In this document: positions 35,513 to 47,271 of the stretch, piece after piece
Numbering within the stretch: position 1 is the first letter of the stretch
Layout of the letters: every line of letters starts with the position of its first letter
From: Hawksworthiomyces lignivorus
Lineage: Eukaryota; Ascomycota; Sordariomycetes; Ophiostomatales; Ophiostomataceae
Reading direction: 5' to 3'
Assembly (NCBI GenBank): GCA_002917075.1
Contig: NTMA01000132.1
Coordinates: 1 to 64,000, forward strand
Length of the DNA: 64,000 bases
Position numbers and translations under genes: made by a program
The notes under the pieces: model-generated
Seen by the model: the letters and a program-made list of their open reading frames with translations, nothing else
Told to the model about the DNA's origin: nothing
Database searches by the model: none

Positions 35513-38500
35513 CGTCGGGAGAGGATGATGAGCGGACTAGCAGCTATAGCAGCTGCTGCCGCGACGGATTTAGAGTGTGTACGTGGTGGTTATCTTGTTT
35601 ATGTCTGCTGTCTTCTGAAGTGTAAAAAGGGTAGATGCACCGATCTTGAGCATCTCGTGTCGTCAAAGGAAATTCAGTAAAGTAACAGAACGTTTTTGTC
35701 TTAATGAAGTCTGTTATTATTATCGTTCTGATGGATAAAAGAGGAGAAAATTCATTATACGGTCTATGCTTTACAGTGGATCAAAAGGGAAAAATCATAA
35801 CAAAAGGTAAGGATGTCCAGCACGAATAGGTAACAGTAACTGGGGTGGGAGCGGGCGGATAAGGCCTCCGAGTCCACACACACAGAAAAAGATAATCTCA
35901 GTATCTCCCAGTTGAGCGGGTGACAAGGGAGAAGACGCTGATGGATGGAGGGAGAGGGTTCGTTCTCTGTGTGTTTTTTGAAGAAAAGCGGTGGCTGGGG
36001 GGGGGGGAGAAGGGTATATTGTGGTGGGTATTGGATGGATGGATGGACTGGATGGTTGGATGGGTTTGAGATGTGGGTGTGGACATGAGGGGAGGAGAAG
36101 CCGTCTGGAAGGGCAAATTGCAGTACGACTAATATGGAGTAACTACGAGCATCGTACAGAAAGGCTCACAAAACAAGGGCGCGCCCAGGTCTACGGAGTA
36201 ACTGTGTACGAGAAGGTGCGTCCGTCGCAGTTGTTCATCTACCACAAACCCTGCCTGTTCTACCGCGGCCAAATCACATGCCCTGCCACGTGTCGTTTGA
36301 AGGTTCCCTTTTTGTGTCTCTCTACGATGCGCTTCTCTTGCTTTGGGAGGAAAGTGCGCTGTGAATTAGTTGCAGCTATCATATGTGGATGTTCGCAATT
36401 GCCTGCGCTGAGCTGTGCTGTGAGGCCGTCTCTCAAAATTAAAAGGAAAGTGGGAGGTGAGACACTGCCAGCTGGCACAGAACGCTAGAAATTCGCCTTC
36501 CTTCTTTTTTTCGGCAATTTTCGTAATGCCTGCATCTAAAAATCCCAATGCGCAATCTCACGTATAAACAAATATAATAGGGCGTGTTCCGAGCATAAAC
36601 AAGGGAATAACGGACAGGGGGTGGGCCAAGGTCAGCTGAAGGCTGCATTGGCGTCGACCAGGCAATTTGGGCGGAAGCAAGCTGGCTGGCTGGCTGTCCT
36701 GTCCCCGAAGCGGATCTAAGCTCACGGTAGTTCAAGGTCGCAGTGGCGCTTTTCTCGACACAGCGAATAAATAAGCTTAGCTGCAACACCAGCAAGCAAT
36801 TGCTCGTAAAATCAGGGTTTTTGGAGTATGTATGGCTAAAAAAAAAGCTTCTATAATGAGGCTCATCGCACACGTAGATTTCGATCTTGGGCGTGCTTGC
36901 CCTCGTTTCCTATGAGTTGAGAACTAACTCGTCCGGAGAACTTCACCTAAAACATATGTATCAGGCATGCAACAATAGTAAACAAATAATTATTTCTAGC
37001 TCGCTCGCAGGAGCAGCTAAGGAGTAAGAGTAATTATGACTTTCTTCAAAGTGCGCACGATTCACGCGTAGTTGCGAGGTATTCCACAAATAACAGAGAA
37101 AAGCTGGATACGGAGCACAGTATGTATGCAGTCCACTTGGTATTATTCCTTTGCGCTAGGCAGGGAAGAAGCTCCCATGAAAGCTGGGCTAATTGGAGCC
37201 CAGTTTGACGGGTTTTATTATTGTGCGTTATAGCGCTGGGCGGTTTCAGACTGTTTTTATTCGTCTGCTGTTGGCCGCCACCGCCGGCCTCTAGTGGCCA
37301 GTCCCGTCAGTAAATGATAAAAGAAAAGCGGGGCCTGGCCGTTGCGCGAGGCCAGCGGACAGCATATTCGTGGTGCTGCTTACGTAGCTCGAGTTGACGA
37401 CCAGCTTGCTTTCGGAGAGAGCGATTTGCATCGCGAAAGAGAATGCCAGCACTACAAAGCAAGTCTCTCTGGCTGCAACAGGATCCTTTGTATGTGATGG
37501 CAAGCCATATGATCAATAAAGAATAAAAAGTGTCGAATTATCAGGAACTGCGTCACATATATGAGATATCTGGCAGCAACCAAACGTGCACAATGCAGCG
37601 TAAAACTTGCCTCATAAAGGCGCAGAGCCTCTCTTGGCCTGCCAGTGGTCAGTTGCGCCTCTCGGCATTTGAATGCGCCTCATGCCATCGGAGGACTGGA
37701 ATGAAAATTAAAGTGCAACGGCGCAGACAGGAGCGTAAATCTAGTTAAGGCGAGAGGGTGAAAAAAGAAAACAAAATAAGAGAGAAACTCATTGGAAAAT
37801 ATTTTGTCTCGGGAACACCCGCCACTGATCACCACATCGGAATGTTGAAATTGGCGACTCTGATCACTGTAGTTGAATAATAATAGATGAGGGATCGTGA
37901 ATTTACAAGAGATTTGCAGCATATATCTCATAAGACGAAAGAACACAGAGAAAGAATCACGTCTTGGTGCAAAGAACCTACAACAACTAAGAACTACAAT
38001 ATTTATCACAGTTGCACTATTATTGACTCACAGGCACGTGTAATGCGCTCTAAAGAAAATCACCTGAAGAGAAGAAGGGCATCATCATGGTAAATGGGTT
38101 TTTTTACTCTTTCTTTTCTGTATGTACACATCTGACAAGGGAATCCTTGCGGACCTTCCTCCTAAGCTCACACATATCCTCTCTTTCCACGGACCCGACA
38201 GGTACCAAAATCCTACAAAAGCCCATGAGCCCAAAAAAAAAAAAAAAAAAAAGGAGAAAACCCGTTTCCCTTCCCAAAACCAGTGTTCCCTCCCTAGAAA
38301 ATTGGCCGTCCCAAACCATCCCTTCCGAGAAATAAAACAAGTCAATGCAAATGGGTAACCGTTCCCTCTATCGCCTCATAAATGCAGTTCCCACCCTCCT
38401 GCAGATGCTCCAGAATCCCCGTTTCCTATCGCGTTTCTACGTTCAAGCGTGAGAGAGAAATGTGTTCAAGAAAGAGAAGAATGTAAATATCGGCCAATGT

Positions 38501-38697
38501 CTAAGGTACGCGTTGTGCGCTCAAGAGCGAAGTAGAAGAAAAAAAAAAATGAGAAAGTGTCGTAAAGATTCGTAGTTCTGCGAGTCTGCCTCGTGCCGTT
38601 GTCGTAAACTAGTAATATGCAAGTAAAAGATTTTCGGTGTCGACTCATTCCGGGGGGAGGAGCCCCCGCTGGCGTGGTACATCATCCACTGATTTCC
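35513..38697. other. Intergenic stretch upstream of leashin
   Basis: This is the leashin promoter side and the 3' flank of the HMG-box gene. It contains a G11 run at 35997-36007, a (GGAT)n patch at 36033-36046 and an A-run of about 20 near 38230-38252. On the leashin sense strand the part near 35880-36120 is C-rich. No coding sequence or RNA gene is recognised. Confidence 0.5.
35997..36007. repeat. G11 homopolymer in the leashin upstream region
   Basis: Eleven consecutive G on the plus strand (C on the leashin sense strand), about 490 bp upstream of the leashin start codon and close to the (GGAT)n patch at 36033-36046. Confidence 0.85.
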
Positions 38698-40848
38698 TCA
38701 TGAACGATATTCAAACGGAGGTACACCGGACTGCCGCAGAATGGGGCTCACCACGTGCTCTTTGTAGGCGGGTGAATGCTCAACGACCGATCCCTGCGGA
38801 TACGGCCAGGAAGGTGAGTGCTTGCGTTCTGACATATGGCGTGTCGGCGGCGGGGAGGTCGGCGAGTGATGGGAAGAAACAGAAGAGTGGTGGGTGTGGT
38901 GTGGAGGTGCTGCAGGCAGCTGAGGCGACAGAGGCGCCGCAGGCTTGTCTGATAGAAGCGCGTGGATGGGCAAAGAACTTTCGAGTGGCGTGCGCGGATA
39001 GCTGCTCGTGTATGAGGACGCTGACCCGTTGCTGGCGCTGCTGCTGCTCGCCGTCATGACGGGCGGAGGCAGGCCAGGGCTGGTCGCCGTGGAAGGTGGC
39101 GCGTTGGAGACCCCGGCAAAGCTGCTCGCATTTTCCACTTGAGTGCTGGGAGGCAGTCCATTGTGAGCCAGCCGCCTGTCATCAAACATATCAGACAGAG
39201 ATGGCAGGTTGACCTGGCTGCTCAGGCCATTGTCGCTGCGCCGGGGCGAGTGGGCGGATGCTGCTTCGCGAGGGCTCATGCTGGGTTGTGGAGGCGGCGA
39301 CCGCTCTGAGCGGTACTCCGAGGCATGGTGCTGCGTCGGCGAATGCACCGGGCCGTCAAAATGCCCGTTCTGGGGGCCAGGTGTTGGGGAAGCCGAGTAG
39401 CGAGAATCCGTAGCAGAGGCCGTCGACCCGATGCGGCGCTTCCGGCTCGGATGCGGATGGTGCGCCTCGTGTTCATTCTGGCTTTCGCTGCCACTCCTTG
39501 ACGTTCTTTCTGACACGCTCCGTGCCCGCTGGTCGTGTGGCTGATGATGTGCCCCTGCAGGCGGCGAGGCAGAGTCGGTGGCGGATGAAGATTGCGCAGA
39601 AGAAGTCCCGAAATCAGACAGCTTTATCCGCTTAAAAGCGTCCTTGTCTACAGAACAGGAGAGGACCCATGTTAGAATTCACATTGCCCGGGTCAAGACG
39701 AAAAAAAAAGGATATCGCAACGCATGCGTGAGAGATCACATAGAGATAAACAGATACTAGCCTTCCGACGACATGACCTCCCAGCAACAGAATTCAGGGG
39801 GGAAACAACATGATTGTCAAGGACGTTGCGTACCGGTAGCGGGGAAGAAATAAGACACACCTTGCGTCTGGTTTGAGTGTTTTGCCTTGAACTCTTGCAG
39901 GTACAGCATGTACTTCTTGTACTCGGGCGTCTTCTTGTACTCGCTAAGGTCGTGGTTGTACTTGTCCTTGGCAGCTTGGGCCTGCGTCTCAAAAGGCTCG
40001 CGCTCAGCTGGCGACAGGCTCTGCCAATTCTCGCCGACAAGTTTGGCAATTTCAGTGAAGGATAGATTTCTCCCCTTCAGGTCCTCACGCATTTCTATTT
40101 ACCAGGGTCAGCCATGGATGCTACAAGCCACAAATAGAACCATCCCGCAGCAGAGCGAGCTAGGAGACTTACTGTTTGAGAAGAGCACATATGCCGAAGG
40201 CGGGCGCTCTGGAGCACATTCATCCGGCTGTCACATCGCAGAATGAGTCAGCGTCTCTGGCTCTCTCTTCTCCGAAGATAATTGTTTCCTCTGTCCCCCG
40301 TTTCCGCTTGTCTCACTCACCTTCGGATGTCTGCGGTATTTGCGCTTGGCCAAAACACCTGGTACAGCGCCTCGAGAATCCAGATTAAAATTGGCTGCAC
40401 CCGGCTTAGACGAGGCATCAGGCCGAGGAGCGTCCTCAACGGTGGGGCGAGTGGGAGAGCCCAGAGCAACATCTGGAGCAATCCCACGGAAATTTGCAAT
40501 CCGTCTCTGGAGCTTCTGTTCAAAGCAAATGTGATTAGCCTCAGCACAACGAATGGCTCGGGTCCGCAGGCTCTTGGCTGCGTAAAATTTGATTCTCAAA
40601 TTACAAAAAGGGCTTCTTACTCTTCGGTGGCCAAGTTTTACGCCGAGGGCATCACTAGATACGAGTAAAAATGACGGTCAGCGTTGGGCATCTAAGAATC
40701 CAAGGATTTCCAAACTCAAAGCAACATACAGGTCTGACTCAGTAATATCTAAGATGGTTTCCCAGGTGTCGAAACCTTGGTCTACAAAGGCATCTAGATA
40801 CTGAGTGAGCCCAAGCTCCTCGAGCACCTCTTCCAGTTGTTGCGCCAT
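38698..40848 (-). CDS. SAM domain plus HMG-box transcriptional regulator
   Basis: Six exons: 40848-40730, 40654-40621, 40515-40321, 40227-40173, 40094-39861 and 39647-38698. They join in frame to 528 residues. Residues 1-58 form a SAM domain: MAQQLEEVLEELGLTQYLDA, FVDQGFDTWETILDITESDL, then ALGVKLGHRRKLQRRIANF, rebuilt exactly across two introns. An HMG box follows at about 117-190: CAPERPPSAYVLFSNKMRED, then LSFTEIAKLVGENWQSLSP and KTPEYKKYMLYLQEFKAKH. The remaining 340 residues are disordered, rich in Ser, Pro and His, with a basic patch SRKRRIG that could serve nuclear import. This SAM-HMG arrangement is found in a family of ascomycete HMG proteins, sometimes called Exp1-like. HMG boxes bend DNA, and SAM domains mediate self-association or partner binding. 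The target is unknown. The start is the first ATG after an in-frame TGA. The last intron (213 nt) is long, so a missed small exon there cannot be excluded. Confidence 0.88.
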
Positions 40849-43800
40849 GCAGCGCAATTCGTCGAGATTGGTGCCTTTTCTCTCCTCGCAGATGGTGGTA
40901 ATAGTCGCCCGTGTAAAATAGAAAATTCAAATGGCTCGCTTCGAAGATATGGGGAACGGCGCCGAGCTCGATCAAATGCGGTCTCTTCAGGATCTGTTTA
41001 GCTGGCTCAACAGGGTCGTGGTTGGATCCTGTTTTACTACAAGGAATGATCAAAAGGTTTGAAGCTGCCGTTTAAGCTCGGCTTGGCTCGTTCCACACTG
41101 CTGTCAACGGCAAAAGAGGTCCAGGTTCGATAATAGACTGCCAGTGCCCAGAAAGAGAAAACACTTCGTATAAAAAAGATCGTGCGGTGCCAAAATAAGA
41201 CAATTCAGACAAGATGTGAGATATCTATAATGTTTATGTCAGTCAGCAGAACGGACCTGATAAGCTAATTGCTCTCGCAAAAGCAGGATGATCGAGATAT
41301 AATGGAGAACGACAGGCGAGGCAAACCAGAAGTGCAAACCAGCAGGTGAAGCAGGAAAAAAAGGTTGGAAGAAAGGGTAGGAGGGGTGAACAGTGTGCAG
41401 GAGTAAGAGGGGCGACGATCTCGGCATTGGCTCTGAACGTCACGGAATAGTTGACACGCCTAAAGCTAAGGAAATGCTAGCAGCACAGCTAGCAGGTGGC
41501 CCAGAACTCAGGCCGCCGTGCGGACGACGGGAATAGGCTTGAGAAGGCAGCATGCAATTGGACAAACGAGCCGGATTGGCAGAGGAGTAAAGCCCCAAAT
41601 GGAAAGCGAAATGTAAAGAGATCAAAAGACAAAGGTGCAAAGCCATACCCGTTGATGTAACAGAAGAAAACCCAATGCAGACAAGCGGACAGGGCTCTTG
41701 CTCATCATAGCGGCTGAGATTGCTCGGACAAGAGAGATGCAGGTAGAGAGAGACAACTGTGTCTGTCAGGTTGTCTGCTGTGGCATGTACCTTGTGGTCG
41801 TGTACGTGTATTATGTATATATGTATGTAGATGTATATATATAAAATATATACATTGAAAAAATATATAAAATCAACATACGATGAGAGTGGAAACTAAC
41901 CACTGTAGACCAAGACGAAGTCAGGAACTTTTGAGAACCTGGATCTTGTGTCTCGGGAAGACAGAAAGAGGAATTCAATTATGAAAAATGCGGTTACGAA
42001 TAAGAAGCGAAGCTAGATGAGAGGGAGGAATGAAGGTCAAGCAGGTAAAGAGAGCGTCTGGACGGAGCCTATTCTGCCAAAAAAAACACACAACGGTGTC
42101 GACTGGAGCGGAACCGACTCTGCAGCTCAAGAAAAAAAAAATATTTCATCTCCTTGACAGAAGTATTCTGCATTGCCATGCTACATGAGAAAAGCAAAAA
42201 GAGGAGTAGCGCCAGAGAGGCGGATAAAGCAGATGCGAGAAAGACGGGAGAGGAGAGACAGGAGAGACAAGAGAGAAGGGGAAGGGAAAGGGAGAAAGAG
42301 GTGAGACAGATAGATCGTGTGGAATTGGTCAGGTGCTTTGCGCGCAACCGGAGCTAGTCCTACGGAACGCAGCAATGTCTATGCTCCTGGGGAAAGGAAA
42401 GCGGAGAGAGAGACAGCGAGGCAGAGGGAATGTCATGAGATTCGGGTGTTGAGAAGGAAAAGAGTGGATACAGAAGATGCAGCGCGTGGAAGATGGGAAT
42501 TCAAAAGAGACAGCTCGAAAATAGGCGCGCAGCACTGTGCACGACCAAATGACCACACACTCACATAGCTTAGAGATATCGAAGCCTTTCGGTCTTCTGG
42601 TGGAAAGGACAATAACTCGAGAAAGAGCAAGAAAAGGCGCAATTCGTGACAAAAGGTTAATGTTCGGCTGTTGGTAGTTCCGAAAGGAAGCTCTGACGAA
42701 AAGAACTATTCCTGGCAAAGAAAGAACCGATCGCGTGGGTCGAAGGAAGAGAAAGCAACGGCCAACTGGCAGTAGTAGTGGAGGAAAGAAATCGGTGAGC
42801 GTTCGTTTGGGAACAATGTCGGCCAAAAAAAAAAAAAGCTGGTGAGAATGGCAAAGATGAGGTGGTGAGGAGAAGAAAGAGAAACAGGAACGGAAGAGAA
42901 GAAGAGAGGTAAAAGAAGGGAAAAGACAGAAGGTGAGGTAGAAAGGGACTAGAGACGCATCGTGGAGAAGGGGAAAGAGGAAAAGGGAAAAAAAAGAAGG
43001 AGAAAGAAAGGAACGGGCGTGTAAGTGCGCGTGGGCGTATAAGGGACGGAGGAGCAAATAAGCTATTAATCGATTTGTACGGGTATAGAGCACGACCAGT
43101 CCTCTGCTCTGGACGGATTAAGTACACACCCACGACTCCGCGAAAAAGAACAATGGGGAGACAAAACTTGGGACGGGGCAAGGCCAAAGAATTGTTCTGA
43201 GAAGAAGAATCGTGTGTGAAATAGAAAGATACTGTATGAACGAAGAACAAGGTCTGTTACCTCCCTACATATGTACGTACGATACGATACAGGCAAAACA
43301 TACAAGAACACACCAGAGAAGCGAAAGAGCAGAGAAATTTAAAACTTGGAGAGTACCTTGGATCGACCTGCGCAGGCAGCACGATGTACATACACCCGGG
43401 CAGTAGATAGAAAAGAAAAAAAAAAAAGACGAGAACTGAATAAGACGGTGCAAGACGGCGAGGATCAAGGGGTCCACGCCCTCAGACGATCCTTTTCAAA
43501 ACTAAGCCTGGAGGGAAGCGAAGGCAGGAGAAAAGGGAAACAAACGCGGTCACTTTTTCCCCATCACAAAAAAGAACGAAAAGAAAAAAGTACAGGCCGA
43601 GCCGGCAAGTTGAGACTGACAAGAGCATGGGAAAGTCAGGACAAAGGTGTGCAAAGTACCTCGCGGAGAAAATAACTAGGCGAGTTACCCCACAAGTTCT
43701 ATCCACTACCTACATGTACGCGTCCAATCCTGCAAGAGGAAAATAGGAAAGCCCCAAGCGGCTGGGCCATTCATCAGGAACACGGCCAAAACCGGTGCGG

Positions 43801-43882
43801 CGGGAGAGGGCAGAAGACTGAGGGAGTCTTTCTCGTAGGAGAGAGAAAGGCCGCAGCACATTGGGAGGGAGCGCTGTACGAC

Positions 43883-43899
43883 TACGGAGTACGGAGTAC
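43883..43899. repeat. Tandem TACGGAGTACGGAGTAC word
   Basis: Two overlapping copies of TACGGAGTA, the most extended example of a short word that recurs in the intergenic DNA of this window. Confidence 0.7.
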
Positions 43900-44465
43900 A
43901 CGTACAAGTACACTTACTACACATAACTACATGCATGACCATGGCGAAGGGAGCAGTGAGGAAGAAAAGAAAAGAAGCATCAGTCGGAAAAGAGCCAGTG
44001 GGAGCTGGTCGAAACCCAGGTATGTATGTAGATAGTACCTGCCAACCTTGCCTGATAGGGAAGCAAGCGCCTAAAACCGAAGACGGTTTCCGTAACAGCA
44101 GCTTCCTAAAACACGTTTTCTCTCCCATGCAAAAACCGTTGATGGGGGGTTTGCCTACGCTGGGGAAAATTACCGAGAAAGACGGCGGAAACGCCGTACC
44201 ATGTACCTACATGCGGTATATGTCGATAAGAATGCACCGTACTTTAAGAAAAAGGACGAAAACGGCACTCTCTTTGAGAGACCATAAGCAGGAGACCACA
44301 GCGCTGTGCGAATCTCGATTCCGTCCGCACCCTTCAGCATGCAGAAAATACCGCGGCATCCAGTCGTAGGATGAGAAAGTAACCCACACAAATTCGGCAA
44401 GGAAGAGCAGAAAGAGAGGGAGCAGAAGAATAGCATACGGAGTAGAACAGAGAGACAGCGTGTGC

Positions 44466-44520
44466 GCGCGCGTGTGTGTGTGTGTGTGAGTGTGTGAGAG
44501 AGAAAGAGAGAGGAAGAGAG
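44466..44520. repeat. Compound (GC)n(GT)n(GA)n microsatellite
   Basis: A short GC alternation passes into about eight GT units and then into GA-rich sequence. Pure simple-sequence DNA. Confidence 0.8.
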
Positions 44521-46466
44521 AAGAGGTAGAGGGGTGTGAGAAAAAGAGACGGGGGGCGTGCGTGTGGGGTTGGGATGGGAGAAGTCAAACAAAAAGGGAA
44601 GAAAGTCGTACGATTTCGATGGCGTCGATGGGGACAGATGAGCCAATCAGAGTGGCCGGGGCGGCTTTGGCACAGGCCAAACGATGCACAGAGGAATCAG
44701 CGTCACGGAAAACCAAAGCAATAATGGGAAAACAAGATGAGAAAGGGAGAAGACGAGGGGCGACGATCCCTATGTATGGTGTCGTCTCAGTTGAGGAAAA
44801 GTACTAGTAGAAAGAGAAGTTAGAGAGAAGGGGTCATCTAATAGAACCTGCGACTGAGAAAAATACTCCGGGCACATTTCTCGTTCTTATGCCTATGTAA
44901 CGGAGTATTACAGGTGAAATTGTACGAGCGCTACGTACGTGAGAAAGACGCCGCACGAGAATTGCGACATTCTAGTGGTAGAGCGACAAGTATTGTGTCG
45001 TACTTGTACATACGTACGCATAGCGTGCTGAGTCGAAAAAATACACATACAGTACTATACGGCTACGCAGATGCTGCCCCTTATCTTTGTCCTATTCCTT
45101 CCTGCAGCATATGCTCACAGCATCATCTGCACCAGCATTTCATATTCCACATGTTGTCTTCATGGTAATTAGCAGGAGGTATATTGATGTCCTCCACAGA
45201 CACCGATCCGCATCGACAAACTGCACTGCGATCGAAATTGACGACCAACTCCCGCTGCCACCTCTCTGTCGCATTGAAGATGCCGTCCCGAGAGGTTGGT
45301 TACCTATTTGAATACACAGACAGCAAGTGTGTAGATGTGTCAACCACGTCAATACTCAATTTTCTATGCCATCGCCGATGATAGGTAGCAGCGAGAATTA
45401 AACCAAGGCCTTCTCTTCTCGTCTTGTCTCATCACTCTTTGAGGGCAAATACTGTAAAATCGGGCAAAATTGAGAAGGCAAAGAAAATGCCACACAAACT
45501 TGAAATAGGGTAAAATAGCGCTTTGTAGGTGACCTGTGAAAGAGTGGAATGGGGGAAAATTAATGCTCGAGGGGAAAGAAAGAAAAGAAAGCGCAGCCAG
45601 CCAGAAATGCATAAAAGGAAAATGAGGAAATAAAAACGAAAGAAAAAAGAAAGTACTTTCTAAAGAGCGTGCTTCTTGTTCATTACCGACACATGTAGCC
45701 GATACATCTTGTAGCGTGCTGAGTACTGAACGAATGTATTCTCGTTCACAAGGCGATACAGCAGCGAGGGAGCCCAGAAGAGAATCATGTAGCGTGGCTC
45801 CGTGGTACAACACTCGCCAGATCCAGTAAAAATATTCAGCGTTTTTTGACGGAGAAAGAGACGAAGACAGGTGATTTATGACATGACAAACCTTCAGTGG
45901 GCTCCGGTCTAGAACAAAGTAGGAAGTGAGGGACGACCGAAAAGGTGCAATTCCGCACCTCGTCTAACATGCAATTCTGTAGAATTCGACCTTTGACATT
46001 TTGCCGACCTTGGATCGTTTCCCAGCCCTGTCAAGTGGAGCATGGAGCGTGTACATCACAGACGGCCTCTTGGCGTGTCGTATGACTTTTTGGTTTTCCC
46101 TTTTTTTAGCGCTGTTCCCTGGCTGGTCGCTGTTTTACACCTTACTTTTGCGGTGCTGGGCTGCAAAAGTCGTACGATGGGCTCAGGCGTGATTCCCCAC
46201 CCCCTTCCCACCCGCGGGCGTGTTTGTGCCCTTTGGTTACCCGCTTTTGCCACACGCACCCCCCCTCTTTTTTTTTTCTTTTCTGCTGCTCGTAACGCAG
46301 TGTTCAGCGAGAGAACGAGGTGCAATGAACATCCTACAGTAATAGAACATGCGTCCTTTCATTCGCAGGCCTAGACGGTCCGGTCGATAGGCCTGTGAAA
46401 AATTGGTTTCGTTCGTTTAACCTTGTTTTCGTTCCTGCCAACGGAATGCAAGATAAACGTATGGTG

Positions 46467-46488
46467 TATGTATGTATGTATGTATGTA
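46467..46488. repeat. (TATG)5 microsatellite
   Basis: Five perfect TATG units in intergenic DNA, about 800 bp upstream of the plus-strand gene at 47272. Confidence 0.85.
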
Positions 46489-47271
46489 AGCGTGAGCACT
46501 GTCAGTATTTTGACAAGAAGAGCAAGAGTCCGTACTCCGTAAACGTCCGCAGTGGACAGGGTTCCGTCTTGAGAGGGACTAAACTACCTTCGGCTCACAT
46601 ATTCCGGAGAACTAACGTACTTTGTACACATCCTCGTGAGAAACACCGTCTGAAGAGGGACTGGGATTGAGGCCTTTCCCACTCTCATCGTCGTTTCACC
46701 TCCCCGCCTTGTACACTCTCTATTCGGTCGCCCTTATATCGGCTGTTGTTCTGTATTCTCTCACCCTTCTAATGTCCTGTCATATTTCCATATTCTGGTA
46801 GTGTCGATTTTCCTCTTCCGTGTTTCTCCTCCTCCTTTGTTGTCCCTGGAGGTGTAGTCGTATAAACGCACACTGCCTTTTTGCGTCCGATAATCCGTAT
46901 ATGCGGATTTGTTATCGACAATTGTCTAATTTCTGACAGTGCCATCTTGACGGTGCCAGAAATATCTCACACTTTAAGTTATCAATGCTTAAGCCTTGAA
47001 TGGTCAAAATCAAAGCTCCCAGACTGCCGTAAACTCAGCCAATCATATCCATCCGCATATATTTCTGAGATCTTGCCTGTGGAGGGATGCCGTATCCGTA
47101 CGTCGTAGACAAGAGAAATGACGCTTCAGTCCGTCATAGTATCTCTGATGACACTTGCTGAACCATCAACGACGAGCAACCCCAAGCATCTCAGATACCC
47201 AGTAATCTACGGGCCGCCGAGTGCGACCAGATTGGGAAGGAAAAAAAAAAAGCCTTCCTTCGTGAAGCAGT

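Larger units (their letters stand above)
40849..47271. other. Gene-free interval of 6.4 kb between divergent genes
   Basis: This lies between the start of the HMG-box gene (minus) and the start of the hypothetical plus-strand gene. It holds an AT-rich alternating tract near 41808-41880, a long purine-rich block on the plus strand from about 42190 to 43660 and again at 44400-44600, a (GT)n/(GA)n compound microsatellite at 44466-44520, a (TATG)5 repeat at 46467-46488, and several TACGGAGTA words (43883-43899, 44436-44444, near 44900, 46531-46543). Open frames here are low complexity. No tRNA was recognised. Confidence 0.5.

Noticed and set aside
42329..43250. Minus-strand frames rich in Phe, Leu and Ser, resembling membrane proteins
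   Set aside because: They are translations of the CT-rich complement of a polypurine block, where TTC, CTC and TCT codons produce Phe/Leu/Ser runs by default.
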